Notes: a model not told the origin generated them from the sequence alone. A stretch of 22,131 nucleotides of DNA from JBGTLW01 sp041743835 (GCA_041743835.1 JBGTLW010000123.1:1-22131); one strand, 5' to 3'; positions 1 to 7,380 are shown, counted from the first letter of the stretch. Made by a program: numbers and translations.

Positions 1-209
1 GACGGCTGGCGGTGGGTGAGGTGGACCAGGGGCAGCGCGGCAAAGGCCTGCTGGTGAAGGAGGGTCCGCGCGGCGGCGAGCAGGTCGGGGGCGCTTGGGA
101 GTAAGCCAGCGGACCACGCGGCCTCGATGCCCAGCGAATGCGCAAACCCCCCGCTTGGGAAGCCCGAGTCCGCCAACTGCCAGCAGAGCCAAGTCGTGTC
201 GGTCGCCAT
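1..209 (-). CDS. ureF: Urease accessory protein UreF, N-terminal part, cut by window edge
   Basis: UreF works with UreD and UreG in delivering nickel to the urease active site in the cytoplasm. Reading leftward from the ATG at 209-207 gives 69 open codons to the window edge. The protein begins MATDTTWLCWQLADSGFPSG and continues GFAHSLGIEAAW, which is the conserved UreF N-terminal signature (LADSxFPxGGFAHSxGLEAA). The rest is helical and Leu/Ala-rich, as UreF is. The reading frame is blocked by a stop just upstream of this ATG, so the start is well fixed. There is no clear Shine-Dalgarno sequence. A sigma-54 type promoter lies only a few bases upstream. The gene diverges from the porin/urt/ure series. 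The C-terminal two thirds are missing, so integrity cannot be judged; ureG or other accessory genes may follow to the left. Confidence 0.87.
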   Translation of the reverse strand, partial: MATDTTWLCWQLADSGFPSGGFAHSLGIEAAWSAGLLPSAPDLLAAARTLLHQQAFAALPLVHLTHRQP

Positions 210-224
210 GCTACCCGGCCATGC

Positions 225-242
225 TAGCAGATCGCGTGCCAA
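225..242 (-). promoter_or_regulatory. Sigma-54 type promoter facing ureF
   Basis: On the minus strand this reads TTGGCACGCGATCTGCTA. It matches the sigma-54 consensus YTGGCACG-N4-TTGCW at all eight upstream positions and fails only in the first T of TTGC. The invariant GG (240-239) and GC (228-227) are ten bases apart, as required. Transcription would start near 215, about 6 bases before the ureF ATG, so the message would be almost leaderless. Needs an AAA+ activator such as NtrC, which is not in the window. Confidence 0.62.
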
Positions 243-547
243 CCTCGGCAACCATAAGCATGGCTAACAGACCCGCACCACTCGGCAAGTGCGATCAAAT
301 CATCGCCTAATCCGCGCGCAGCGATTCCCCGCTGACGCGTGAATAGGCAGCAGCGTGATGACCCGTTGGGTTGATTCTTCACGATCCGTACAAGTGGCGA
401 CGCGATCGGCTGCGCCCGGGATGCCTGGGCAAACACCGCAAAATATGTTTGTTTTGTGAATGCGCGGGCACTGCACCAGTCACGGGGCCGATCGTGCGGA
501 CGAAACAAGACATCGGCTATCGGAACATCCGGGTTTAGAAACGGCGA

Positions 548-565
548 TTGGCACGACCTTTGCAA
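548..565 (+). promoter_or_regulatory. Sigma-54 promoter for the porin-urt-ure genes
   Basis: TTGGCACGACCTTTGCAA is a full match to the sigma-54 consensus YTGGCACG-N4-TTGCW. The GG at 550-551 and GC at 562-563 have the required ten-base spacing. Transcription should begin near 575, leaving a leader of about 210 bases before the porin ATG at 785. In many bacteria urea and urease genes are under NtrC and sigma-54 control, which agrees with the genes that follow. The activator binding sites were not firmly identified. Confidence 0.82.
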
Positions 566-784
566 TATCGCAGTGGTGAACCGGTCGGCCCACTCCGCGT
601 GGCGTGGATTCTGACCGCCCGGCTCGCACGGACATGTGTCGGCCCAGATCGGGTTCGGCAGCAAGGGTTAGGGCTACCTCCACACAGGCGTCGCGAGATA
701 CCGATTGCGGTTTCTGGTCCAGGCAGTGTTGTCTGGCGCCGCACGGCTGTCGCTCGCGCCTGACCAACTCAGGAGATCGTATTA

Positions 785-1684
785 ATGACTCGTAACGTAA
801 CTGATGTAACGAAGAAGGCACTGACCACGACGCTCGGGCTGAGCCTGGCGGCGGGGCTCATGGCACAACCCGCGCTCGCTCAGGAAGTGGAGGCGGATGA
901 AACCAAAATCAGCTTCGCTGGCGGTGTGGACTACAACACCCACTTCGTCTCCTACGGCTTTGACGTCTGGGGTGTGGGCACGGATTTCGGGGATGACGCG
1001 ACACTCAACCCCTGGGCTGAGGTGGCGGTGGACTTCGGTGCCTTCAGCCTCTTCGTCGGCACATGGTGGGATGTGAACACCAACGGGGCGGCGTCCATCG
1101 GCGGACAGATCCAGGAAATCGACGTGTACTATGGCCTGGGCTTCGATGTCGGTGACTTCAGCTTCGGCGTCACCTATCAGGACTGGGTGTACGCTGGCGG
1201 TGTCGAGACGATCCTCGACTTCTCCGTCGGCTACGACGATTCGGAACTCTGGGGCGACTTCATGGGTGGCGAGTTTGCCCTCAGCCCCAGCCTCGTGGTC
1301 CACAACCGGCTCTCGTCAACCAACATCGACGCCGTGCCCGGTGGCGACGAAAACAGCACCGTGCTGGTCTTCAGCATCGAGCCTGGCTTCCAGTTGGTGG
1401 ACAGCGAAGATTACCCCATCTCGCTGAGCATCCCCGTGTCGGTCGGCTACTTCCTGGAAGAGGGCTTCCACGGTGCGAAGTCTGACGGGACCGTCACCGA
1501 TGACGGCTTCGGCTACGTCTCGATCGGTGCGAACCTGTCGATGCCGTTGACCTTCATCCCCGCGGAGTACGGCAGCTGGTCGGCCGGGGCCGGGCTCACC
1601 TACTACATGACCGATGAAGATGTGATCGACAACGAGGACGACAACTTCCTCACCGGCACGATCGGGTTCTCGGTCAGCTTCTGA
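785..1684 (+). CDS. Outer-membrane beta-barrel protein, candidate urea porin
   Basis: A 299-residue secreted protein. Residues 1-32 form a signal peptide with a hydrophobic core and an ALA cleavage site before QEVEAD. The mature part alternates aromatic/hydrophobic and polar residues in short strands separated by Asp/Gly-rich turns, with many Trp, Tyr and Phe, and ends in FSVSF. A terminal Phe is the usual recognition signal for outer-membrane barrel assembly. AGGAG at 771-775 lies nine bases before the ATG and fixes the start. It is the first gene after the perfect sigma-54 promoter and precedes urtA, so a role as outer-membrane channel for urea or short amides is a reasonable inference, but the protein family was not identified and no substrate residues can be named. 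Confidence 0.8.
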   Translation: MTRNVTDVTKKALTTTLGLSLAAGLMAQPALAQEVEADETKISFAGGVDYNTHFVSYGFDVWGVGTDFGDDATLNPWAEVAVDFGAFSLFVGTWWDVNTNGAASIGGQIQEIDVYYGLGFDVGDFSFGVTYQDWVYAGGVETILDFSVGYDDSELWGDFMGGEFALSPSLVVHNRLSSTNIDAVPGGDENSTVLVFSIEPGFQLVDSEDYPISLSIPVSVGYFLEEGFHGAKSDGTVTDDGFGYVSIGANLSMPLTFIPAEYGSWSAGAGLTYYMTDEDVIDNEDDNFLTGTIGFSVSF

Positions 1685-1713
1685 CCCAACCCCTGCCGCA
1701 CGAAACACGCTGG

Positions 1714-1733
1714 CGGTGCCCTGACCGGCACCG
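1714..1733 (+). terminator. Hairpin after the porin gene, possible attenuator
   Basis: CGGTGCC (1714-1720) pairs with GGCACCG (1727-1733) across a six-base loop, 30 bases after the porin stop. There is no U run, so it is more likely a partial terminator or mRNA 3' stabiliser than a full stop. Confidence 0.35.
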
Positions 1734-1741
1734 TCAGCCTT

Positions 1742-1817
1742 CCCCCCCCCCCCCCGGAACTACCCCGGAACAACCCCGGAACATCCTTGGAATACACCCG
1801 CAGTATCCCCGGAACCT
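1742..1817 (+). repeat. C14 run followed by six 11-bp tandem repeats
   Basis: An uninterrupted run of 14 C (1742-1755) merges into six consecutive 11-bp units at 1752, 1763, 1774, 1785, 1796 and 1807. Units 1-3 and 6 have the core CCCCGGAAC; units 4 and 5 are diverged. A weaker seventh unit may follow at 1818-1828. The array lies 100 to 170 bases before the urtA ATG, between porin and urtA. Confidence 0.85.
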
Positions 1818-1919
1818 GCCCGGGTCAAGCCAAAATCCGAGTTGCCGAGTCGGGCAAAGCCGCCTGATCGGACCTCATCGTTCACAGCTCGTGGAGACGA
1901 GCAAGGAGTCAGAAACAAC

Positions 1920-3188
1920 ATGTTGAGCAAGTTCAAAACCCTCGCGCTGGCCGCCACACTAGGCGTCGCTGGAGCAACCCTGCCGACGCAGGCACAGGAA
2001 ACCGTCAAGATCGGTGTGCTCCATTCCCTCTCGGGGACCATGGCCATCTCGGAGACCTCGCTGCGTGACGTGGTGCTCATGGCTGCGGAAGAGATCAATG
2101 CCGCGGGCGGCGTCAAAGTCGCGGGCAAGTCGTACAAGATCGAGCCCGTCGTGGTGGACCCCGCGTCCGACTGGCCCCTCTTCGCGGAGAAGGCCAAGGA
2201 ACTGATCGACGCGGATGTCGCGGCGATCTTCGGCTGCTGGACCTCGGTGTCGCGCAAGTCCGTGCTGCCCGTGATCGAAGAGAAGAACGCCCTGCTGTTC
2301 TACCCCGTGCAGTACGAGGGTGAGGAGCAGTCGCTCAACGTCTTCTACACCGCCGCGTCGCCCAACCAGCAGCTCATCCCGGCCGCGGCCTACGCCATCG
2401 AAGAGATCGGAGCGAAGAAGTTCTACCTCCTGGGCACCGACTACGTCTTCCCCCGCACCGCAAACAAGGTGCTCAAGGCCTACCTGCTCAAGGCGGGTGT
2501 GCCCGAGTCGAACATCAAAGAGGTTTACACCCCCTTCCACCACCAGGACTACCAGACCATCGTCAGCGATATCAAGACCTTTGCCGCGTCCGGCGACGCG
2601 GTCGTGCTCTCCACGATCAACGGCGACTCGAACGTCCCCTTCTACACCGAGTTCGCCAACCAGGGCCTGACCTCCGACGACTGCCCGATCATCGCCTTCT
2701 CGGTCGGTGAGGACGAGCTGCGTGCCATGGACACCTCGAAGCTGGTCGGCCACCTCGCGGCGTGGAACTACTTCCAGTCCATCGACACCCCCGAGAACGC
2801 CAAGTTCATCAAGGCGTTCAAGGAATACTGCGCCAAGAACAACCTGCCCGGCGGTGCCGACCGCGTGACCGGCGACCCGATCGAGGCGGCGTACTTCGGC
2901 GTGTACGTGTGGGCCAAGGCCGCGGAGAAGGCTGGCTCCTTCGACGTGGATAAGGTCCGCGAAGCGGTATACGGCATGGAGTTCGAAGCGCCCGGCGGCA
3001 AGAAGAAGATGCACCCGACCAACCAGCACACCTTCAAGCAGGTGTACATCGGGGAGATCCGTGCCGACGGCCAGTTCGACATCGTCTGGAAGACCGACGA
3101 CCTGGTGGAGCCGGACTCCTTCTCCAGCCTCCTGCACACACCCGAAGAGCTCGCGGCCATGAAGCCGACGGGCGGCCCGAAGAAGTAA
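1920..3188 (+). CDS. urtA: Urea ABC transporter, periplasmic substrate-binding protein UrtA
   Basis: Binds urea in the periplasm and hands it to the UrtBC permease. The 422-residue product starts with a signal peptide (MLSKFKTLALAATLGVAGAT, cleavage near TQA-QE). It then shows the UrtA/amide-binding type I periplasmic fold: VKIGVLHSLSGTMAISE near the N-terminus, AAEEINAAGG, DPASDWPLFAEKA, IFGCWTSVSRKSVLPV, LFYPVQYEGEE, and FYLLGTDYVFPRTAN. These are close to known UrtA proteins and distinguish it from LivJ-type amino-acid binders. The start at 1920 is supported by AAGGAG at 1903-1908 and by the signal peptide; the frame is open upstream to 1842 but that part has no signal-like sequence. It is preceded by an unusual repeat-rich leader and followed by two hairpins before urtBC. 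Confidence 0.95.
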   Translation: MLSKFKTLALAATLGVAGATLPTQAQETVKIGVLHSLSGTMAISETSLRDVVLMAAEEINAAGGVKVAGKSYKIEPVVVDPASDWPLFAEKAKELIDADVAAIFGCWTSVSRKSVLPVIEEKNALLFYPVQYEGEEQSLNVFYTAASPNQQLIPAAAYAIEEIGAKKFYLLGTDYVFPRTANKVLKAYLLKAGVPESNIKEVYTPFHHQDYQTIVSDIKTFAASGDAVVLSTINGDSNVPFYTEFANQGLTSDDCPIIAFSVGEDELRAMDTSKLVGHLAAWNYFQSIDTPENAKFIKAFKEYCAKNNLPGGADRVTGDPIEAAYFGVYVWAKAAEKAGSFDVDKVREAVYGMEFEAPGGKKKMHPTNQHTFKQVYIGEIRADGQFDIVWKTDDLVEPDSFSSLLHTPEELAAMKPTGGPKK

Positions 3189-3204
3189 ATCATCCACACA
3201 AGCA

Positions 3205-3222
3205 CCCCGGTTTAGGCCGGGG
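3205..3222 (+). terminator. Short hairpin after urtA
   Basis: CCCCGG (3205-3210) pairs with CCGGGG (3217-3222) across a six-base loop, 16 bases past the urtA stop. No U tract follows. It could protect the abundant binding-protein mRNA from 3' decay. Confidence 0.35.
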
Positions 3223-3238
3223 CAAGCTGACCGCACAC

Positions 3239-3268
3239 GCCAGCCCCCGGTTAACGCCGCGGGCTGGC
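3239..3268 (+). terminator. Stronger hairpin between urtA and urtBC
   Basis: GCCAGCCC (3239-3246) pairs perfectly with GGGCTGGC (3261-3268). Inner pairs CGG/CCG extend the stem after one mismatch. TTT follows at 3269-3271, so this may be a leaky terminator. That would give more binding protein than permease, as is common for ABC importers. Confidence 0.5.
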
Positions 3269-3350
3269 TTTCCAGGACCCAATCGGACAGGCGATGGTTT
3301 GAGCCCCGCCGGACAGCGCCGGAAACCCCACGGGTACGGACCTGCTTGCC

Positions 3351-6300
3351 ATGAAAGACCGCATCATCCTCCGGCTACCCAAGCTCAGCTATACCGCCCT
3401 TGCCTTGTGTCTGGCTGCGAGCTTCTCGCATATGGTCTTTGCACAACCGGAAGTCGCCCCAGCCGCCGAGTCCAGCGATGAAGTTGCGGCGGTCATCGAC
3501 GCCGACCAGATCACCGACGAGCAGATCGACAAGCTGATCCTTCAGCTCACCGTGGCGGATGAGGCAGAGGAGGCCACCGCGCAACTCATCACCCTGGGGA
3601 ACAGCGGCGACAACCGCGTGATCCTTGCGTTGCAGCGGGTGTTCGACAATCAAGTCGCGCTATTCAATGACAAGCCGGTGTACCTCGCCGAGCGCATCAG
3701 GGATGAGACGGGCGCCCTGCTCCCCGAGGAGTACCGCGACCACCCGCCCGTGGTCGAGAAGCTCAGTGTCGGTCAGACCGTGGACCTTGGCCGGGTGTAC
3801 CCGCTGTACCTGGATGAAGATGAGCTTGCCGCGATCGAAGCGGAGCTGATCCCCACCGATCTGCTGGGCAGCTTCCGCGCCAACCGCGATGCGCGACGGC
3901 TGATCCGCCCGGTGATCAATGTGCTCGCGCTCAAGTCACTGCGTCCAGCCACCCGCGCAGCCGCAGCGAAGAAGCTGGGCGACATGCGCGAGGTCGATTC
4001 TCTGCCACTGCTCCAGACGTTGGCCGACAACGACCCGAGTTGGAAGGTGCGTTTCCTGGCCGACGAGTCGGTGCAGCTCATGGTCGCGCTGGGGGTGGTG
4101 CCGGGCAGCAGCGCGCAGGACAAGCTCGACGCGGTGCAGAGGCTCGGCGAGATGCGGAGCGTCCGGGCCTACACCCAGCTCAAGGCCGAGCGCGAAGCCC
4201 TGCCCCACGGCTCGCCGGGCGTCGCGGTGTACGACACCGCCATCGCGTCCATCAGCAGGCACATCTCCATCACCAACTGGGTCAAGAACCTGTTCTTCGG
4301 CCTGTCGTGGGGATCGATCCTCATCCTGCTCGCGCTGGGGCTCGCGATCACGTTCGGGCTGATGGGTGTCATCAACATGGCGCACGGCGAGATGCTGATG
4401 ATCGGCGCGGTCACCACCTGGGCCTGCTTCGAGTTCATCTCCCCCATGCTCCCGCCCCAGCACTTTAGCTGGTACTACGTCATTGCCTTCCCCATGGCGT
4501 TCCTCGTCGCGGGGTTTGTCGGCCTTGTCATCGAGGTTAGCATCGTCCGCTTCCTCTACAAGCGGCCGCTCGATTCGCTGCTGGCGACCATCGGCGTGAG
4601 CTACATCCTCATCCAGGGCGTCCGCCTGTGGAAGGGCGACAACCTCGGCATGAGCAAACCCATCTGGCTCACGGGCGGGTGGGAGGTCATCCTCGACGTC
4701 ACGCTGCCGTACAACCGCCTGTTCCTCATCGCGCTGACCGTGTTCTGCCTGCTCATGGTCGTGGTCATCTTCCGCTACACCCGGCTTGGCCTGATGATCC
4801 GCGCGACCTCGCAGAACCGCGAGATGGCCCAGGCGCTGGGCGTCAACACACGCCTGGTCGATATGTTCAGCTTCGCCTTCGGCGCGGGGCTCGCGGGGCT
4901 CGCGGGCTTCGGGCTCATCACACTCACCAACCCCAGCCCCGAGATGGGGCAGACCTACATCGTCAACTCCTTCCTGGTCACGGTCGTGGGCGGGGTGGGC
5001 AAGCTCGTGGGTGTGGTCATCTCGGGCCTGGGGCTTGGCCTCATCAACAAGACGCTGGAGCCGATCAAGCTCGGGTTCATGCCGTTCGAGTTCTTCGACG
5101 CGACGTGGGCGTGGGTCACCGTGCTCATCGGCGTGGTGCTGTTCATGACCCGCCGACCCGCGGGGTTGTTCCCGGACAAGGGCCGCCTGGCTGACCAGCA
5201 GACCGGCGCGGCTACGCCCTGGCTCAGCGCACGCAAAGTCAACAAGACCCGCGAGGTCGCGCTCGGGGTGGCTATGCTCACGCTGGGCCTTGTGGTCATC
5301 CCCCTGCTCTACATCTTCGGATTCATCAGCATCGGCGACATGCAGAAGTATGGCCAATGGATCGCGTTTGCGATCTGCGCGATCGGCTTGGACCTGGTCT
5401 GGGGATACATGGGCGTGCTCAGCCTGTGCCAGTTCCTGTTCTTCTCGCTGGGCGGGTACTGCATGGGGCTCTACCTCATCAACCACGGCCCGATGTCCGG
5501 CCCAAACAAGGACATCCCCACCGCGCTGTACGTCGTCATGTCCAGCGTCAGCGGCGCGGAGCCGCCCTTCTTCCTCTCGTGGTTCAAGTCGCTGTTCAGC
5601 ACCGTGCTGCTGGTCATCCTCGTCCCCGGGCTGGTCGCGGGGGTCATCGGCATCATGACCTTCTCAAGCCGGGTGCGCGGCGTGTACTTCGCCATCCTCA
5701 CCCAAGCCATCGCCGTCGCATTCTGGCTCATCTTCCAGAAGAACGACCTGAAGCTCGGCGGGACCAACGGGCTGACCAACTTCACCCACATCCTCGGCTA
5801 CCCCATCGCTCAACCCGACACCACGCCTTGGCACAGCACCACAAGGTTCTGGATGTACATCGTCAGCGTCCTGACGCTTACGGCTGTGTTCCTCGCGGCC
5901 AAGTGGCTGGTGCATTCGCGGTTTGGCCGGGTGCTCGTAGCGATCCGCGATGACGAGACACGCCTGCGCTTTGCCGGCTACAAGACCTGGGTTTATAAGG
6001 CCGCGGTGTTCACGATCGCGGGCGTCTTCGCGGGCATCGGCGGGATGCTCTACGTCCCGATGAAGGGCATCATCACGCCCCAGCAGATCGCCGCGGCCTC
6101 ATCGATCCTGGTCGTCGTCTGGGTCGCGCTCGGCGGGCGGGGCACGCTCTGGGGGCCGGTGATCGGTGCGATCATGGTCAGCTTCCTCTACGACCGCATG
6201 ACCTCGATCGCTGCGGATTACTGGCTCTTCGTGCTGGGCGGGTTGTTCATCCTCGTGCCCCTGCTGCTGCCCGGCGGGGTGATGAGCTTGCCACAGGTCA

Positions 6301-6440
6301 TCACGGGGATAGCCCTTCGATCGCGTGCAACACACAGTCGCGGGATGGTTGAAATCGGTGCGCCGGCATCGGGGGTCGCCACAAGTGGCGTCGCTTCGGG
6401 GGGTGTCACTTCCGGGGGCGGGGAGGTGAGGCATGATTGA
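3351..6440 (+). CDS. urtBC: Fused urea ABC transporter permeases UrtB-UrtC
   Basis: One 1029-residue open frame contains both membrane subunits of the urea importer. Residues 1-32 are a signal peptide ending MVFAQ. Residues 33-310 form the helical periplasmic segment typical of UrtB, with HEAT-like pieces such as LRPATRAAAAKKLGDM. Residues 313-610 are the UrtB permease (GLMGVINMAHGEMLMIGA; RATSQNREMAQALGVNT; ending MTRRPAGLFPDKGRLA). After a short linker, residues 635-1005 are the UrtC permease (WGYMGVLSLCQFLFFSLGGY; SSRVRGVYFAILTQAIA; RVLVAIRDDETRLRFAGY). The end (about 1006-1029) is a low-complexity Gly/Ser/Val tail. UrtB and UrtC are normally separate proteins of roughly 530 and 370 residues. 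No stop or strong internal ribosome site is evident at the junction. The stop overlaps the urtD start by 8 bases. Confidence 0.93.
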   Translation: MKDRIILRLPKLSYTALALCLAASFSHMVFAQPEVAPAAESSDEVAAVIDADQITDEQIDKLILQLTVADEAEEATAQLITLGNSGDNRVILALQRVFDNQVALFNDKPVYLAERIRDETGALLPEEYRDHPPVVEKLSVGQTVDLGRVYPLYLDEDELAAIEAELIPTDLLGSFRANRDARRLIRPVINVLALKSLRPATRAAAAKKLGDMREVDSLPLLQTLADNDPSWKVRFLADESVQLMVALGVVPGSSAQDKLDAVQRLGEMRSVRAYTQLKAEREALPHGSPGVAVYDTAIASISRHISITNWVKNLFFGLSWGSILILLALGLAITFGLMGVINMAHGEMLMIGAVTTWACFEFISPMLPPQHFSWYYVIAFPMAFLVAGFVGLVIEVSIVRFLYKRPLDSLLATIGVSYILIQGVRLWKGDNLGMSKPIWLTGGWEVILDVTLPYNRLFLIALTVFCLLMVVVIFRYTRLGLMIRATSQNREMAQALGVNTRLVDMFSFAFGAGLAGLAGFGLITLTNPSPEMGQTYIVNSFLVTVVGGVGKLVGVVISGLGLGLINKTLEPIKLGFMPFEFFDATWAWVTVLIGVVLFMTRRPAGLFPDKGRLADQQTGAATPWLSARKVNKTREVALGVAMLTLGLVVIPLLYIFGFISIGDMQKYGQWIAFAICAIGLDLVWGYMGVLSLCQFLFFSLGGYCMGLYLINHGPMSGPNKDIPTALYVVMSSVSGAEPPFFLSWFKSLFSTVLLVILVPGLVAGVIGIMTFSSRVRGVYFAILTQAIAVAFWLIFQKNDLKLGGTNGLTNFTHILGYPIAQPDTTPWHSTTRFWMYIVSVLTLTAVFLAAKWLVHSRFGRVLVAIRDDETRLRFAGYKTWVYKAAVFTIAGVFAGIGGMLYVPMKGIITPQQIAAASSILVVVWVALGGRGTLWGPVIGAIMVSFLYDRMTSIAADYWLFVLGGLFILVPLLLPGGVMSLPQVITGIALRSRATHSRGMVEIGAPASGVATSGVASGGVTSGGGEVRHD
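6367..6420 (+). repeat. 15-nt repeats coding the UrtC tail
   Basis: The 3' end of urtBC has about three degenerate 15-nt units, each coding a five-residue motif (SGVAT, SGVAS, GGVTS), then GGG. They run directly into the urtD ribosome-binding site, so the array shapes both the permease tail and urtD translation initiation. Confidence 0.5.
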
Positions 6441-7329
6441 GGTTCCGATCCTGCAACGCGATGCCCGGCAGCACGACTACGCGATTGAAGGCCCGCGCAA
6501 CAGCCAGCTCTGGCGGGAGCGGTACATCCTGTTCCTGCAGGATGTCACGGCCGTGTTCGATGGCTTCAAAGCGCTCGACATCGAAGACCTTGGCATCGGG
6601 CATCACGAGCTGCGCGTCGTCGTAGGCCCAAACGGCGCGGGCAAGACCACCATGTGCGATGTGATCTCGGGCATGACGCGGCCGGCCACCGGGCGGGTTT
6701 ACTTCGACGGGCAGGAGATCACCGGGCAAAACGAGACCGCTATCGCGCAGCGCGGCGTCGGCCGCAAGTTCCAGGTGCCCAACGTGTTCGACTCGCTCAC
6801 GGTGTGGGAGAACATGCTGCTGGCCCTGCCGGCGCTGATCAACAGCATCCCGATCGACCCGCGCACGCTCGACCCGCGCATCGCCGGGCCGGGCGGTGTC
6901 GCGATGATCAAGGCGGCCAGGCGCTTCTTCAACGCCGGCGGCCGCGCCACGCCCGAGGCCCGCGAACGCATGGAGTCGATCCTCGAGCGCGTCAAACTCA
7001 TCGACCAGCGCCACGAGACCGCGAAAAACCTGTCCCACGGCCAACGCCAATGGTTGGCGATCAGCACCCTGATCCTCGCCAAGCCCAAGCTGCTGCTGGT
7101 GGATGAGCCGGCCGCGGGCCTGACCGACTTCGAGACCGCCCTCACCGCGGAGCTGCTGCTTGAGCTCAAGAACGAGCACACGATCATCTGCATCGAGCAC
7201 GACATGGAGTTTGTGAGGCAGCTCGATTCGCGTGTGACGGTGCTCAACGAGGGCCGGGTGCTCGCGGAGGGCACACTCGATCAGGTCCAGGCCAATGAGG
7301 ATGTGATCGAGGCTTATCTGGGGCGGTGA
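6433..7329 (+). CDS. urtD: Urea ABC transporter ATP-binding protein UrtD
   Basis: One of the two cytoplasmic ATPases that power urea import. The 298-residue protein has Walker A GPNGAGKT at 65-72, Q-loop Gln114 (RKFQVPNVFD), the family-typical signature LSHGQRQWLAI at 200-210, Walker B LLLVDEP at 220-226 and switch His256 (IEHDMEFV). LSHGQ instead of LSGGQ is usual for UrtD/LivG proteins. A segment at about 136-178 is longer than in most short LivG-type ATPases. GGAGGTGAG at 6422-6430 immediately before the ATG gives a strong ribosome site. The ATG lies inside the end of urtBC, indicating translational coupling. Confidence 0.95.
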   Translation: MIEVPILQRDARQHDYAIEGPRNSQLWRERYILFLQDVTAVFDGFKALDIEDLGIGHHELRVVVGPNGAGKTTMCDVISGMTRPATGRVYFDGQEITGQNETAIAQRGVGRKFQVPNVFDSLTVWENMLLALPALINSIPIDPRTLDPRIAGPGGVAMIKAARRFFNAGGRATPEARERMESILERVKLIDQRHETAKNLSHGQRQWLAISTLILAKPKLLLVDEPAAGLTDFETALTAELLLELKNEHTIICIEHDMEFVRQLDSRVTVLNEGRVLAEGTLDQVQANEDVIEAYLGR

Positions 7330-7362
7330 TGGTTGGGTTGGAATGATCAGGCGGGGGAAGAG

Positions 7363-7380
7363 CGCGGGCGGACGCCCGCG
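7363..7380 (+). repeat. GC-rich palindrome between urtD and urtE
   Basis: CGCGGGC-GGAC-GCCCGCG forms a seven-pair stem with a tetraloop, ending 21 bases before the urtE ATG. It resembles short interspersed palindromes often found between genes in planctomycete-like genomes. There is no U tract. It would sit just upstream of the urtE ribosome site. Confidence 0.5.

Larger units (their letters stand above)
210..784. other. Divergent regulatory spacer between ureF and porin gene
   Basis: 575 bases with no convincing gene; the short open frames here lack family-like composition and overlap one another. It holds two oppositely directed sigma-54 type promoters (225-242 and 548-565), an inverted repeat CGCAC-N10-GTGCG at 274-293, an A/T-rich island at 438-460 that stands out in GC-rich DNA and could bend, and one TGCACC sequence at 472-477 that resembles half of an NtrC site. 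The porin leader would be about 210 bases if transcription starts near 575. Confidence 0.6.

Noticed and set aside
3..104. Plus-strand open frame at the left edge ending in TAA, resembling a protein C-terminus
   Set aside because: The opposite strand encodes the conserved UreF N-terminal signature over the same bases; the plus frame is its shadow.
472..488. Possible NtrC binding site starting TGCACC
   Set aside because: Only one half resembles the consensus; the other half does not match, so it is not listed as a site.
224..821. Several overlapping open frames of 60 to 146 codons on both strands in the ureF-porin spacer
   Set aside because: Arg/Pro/Ser-rich composition typical of GC-rich shadows, no ribosome sites, mutually overlapping, and they cover the promoter sequences.
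1742..1817. CRISPR-like array
   Set aside because: Units are 11 bp in direct contact with no spacers; it is a simple tandem repeat.
1959..3236. 425-codon minus-strand frame
   Set aside because: Lies opposite urtA; composition is that of an antisense frame in GC-rich DNA.
3936..5486. 516-codon minus-strand frame
   Set aside because: Antisense to urtBC, His/Asp/Arg/Glu-rich with no domain pattern.
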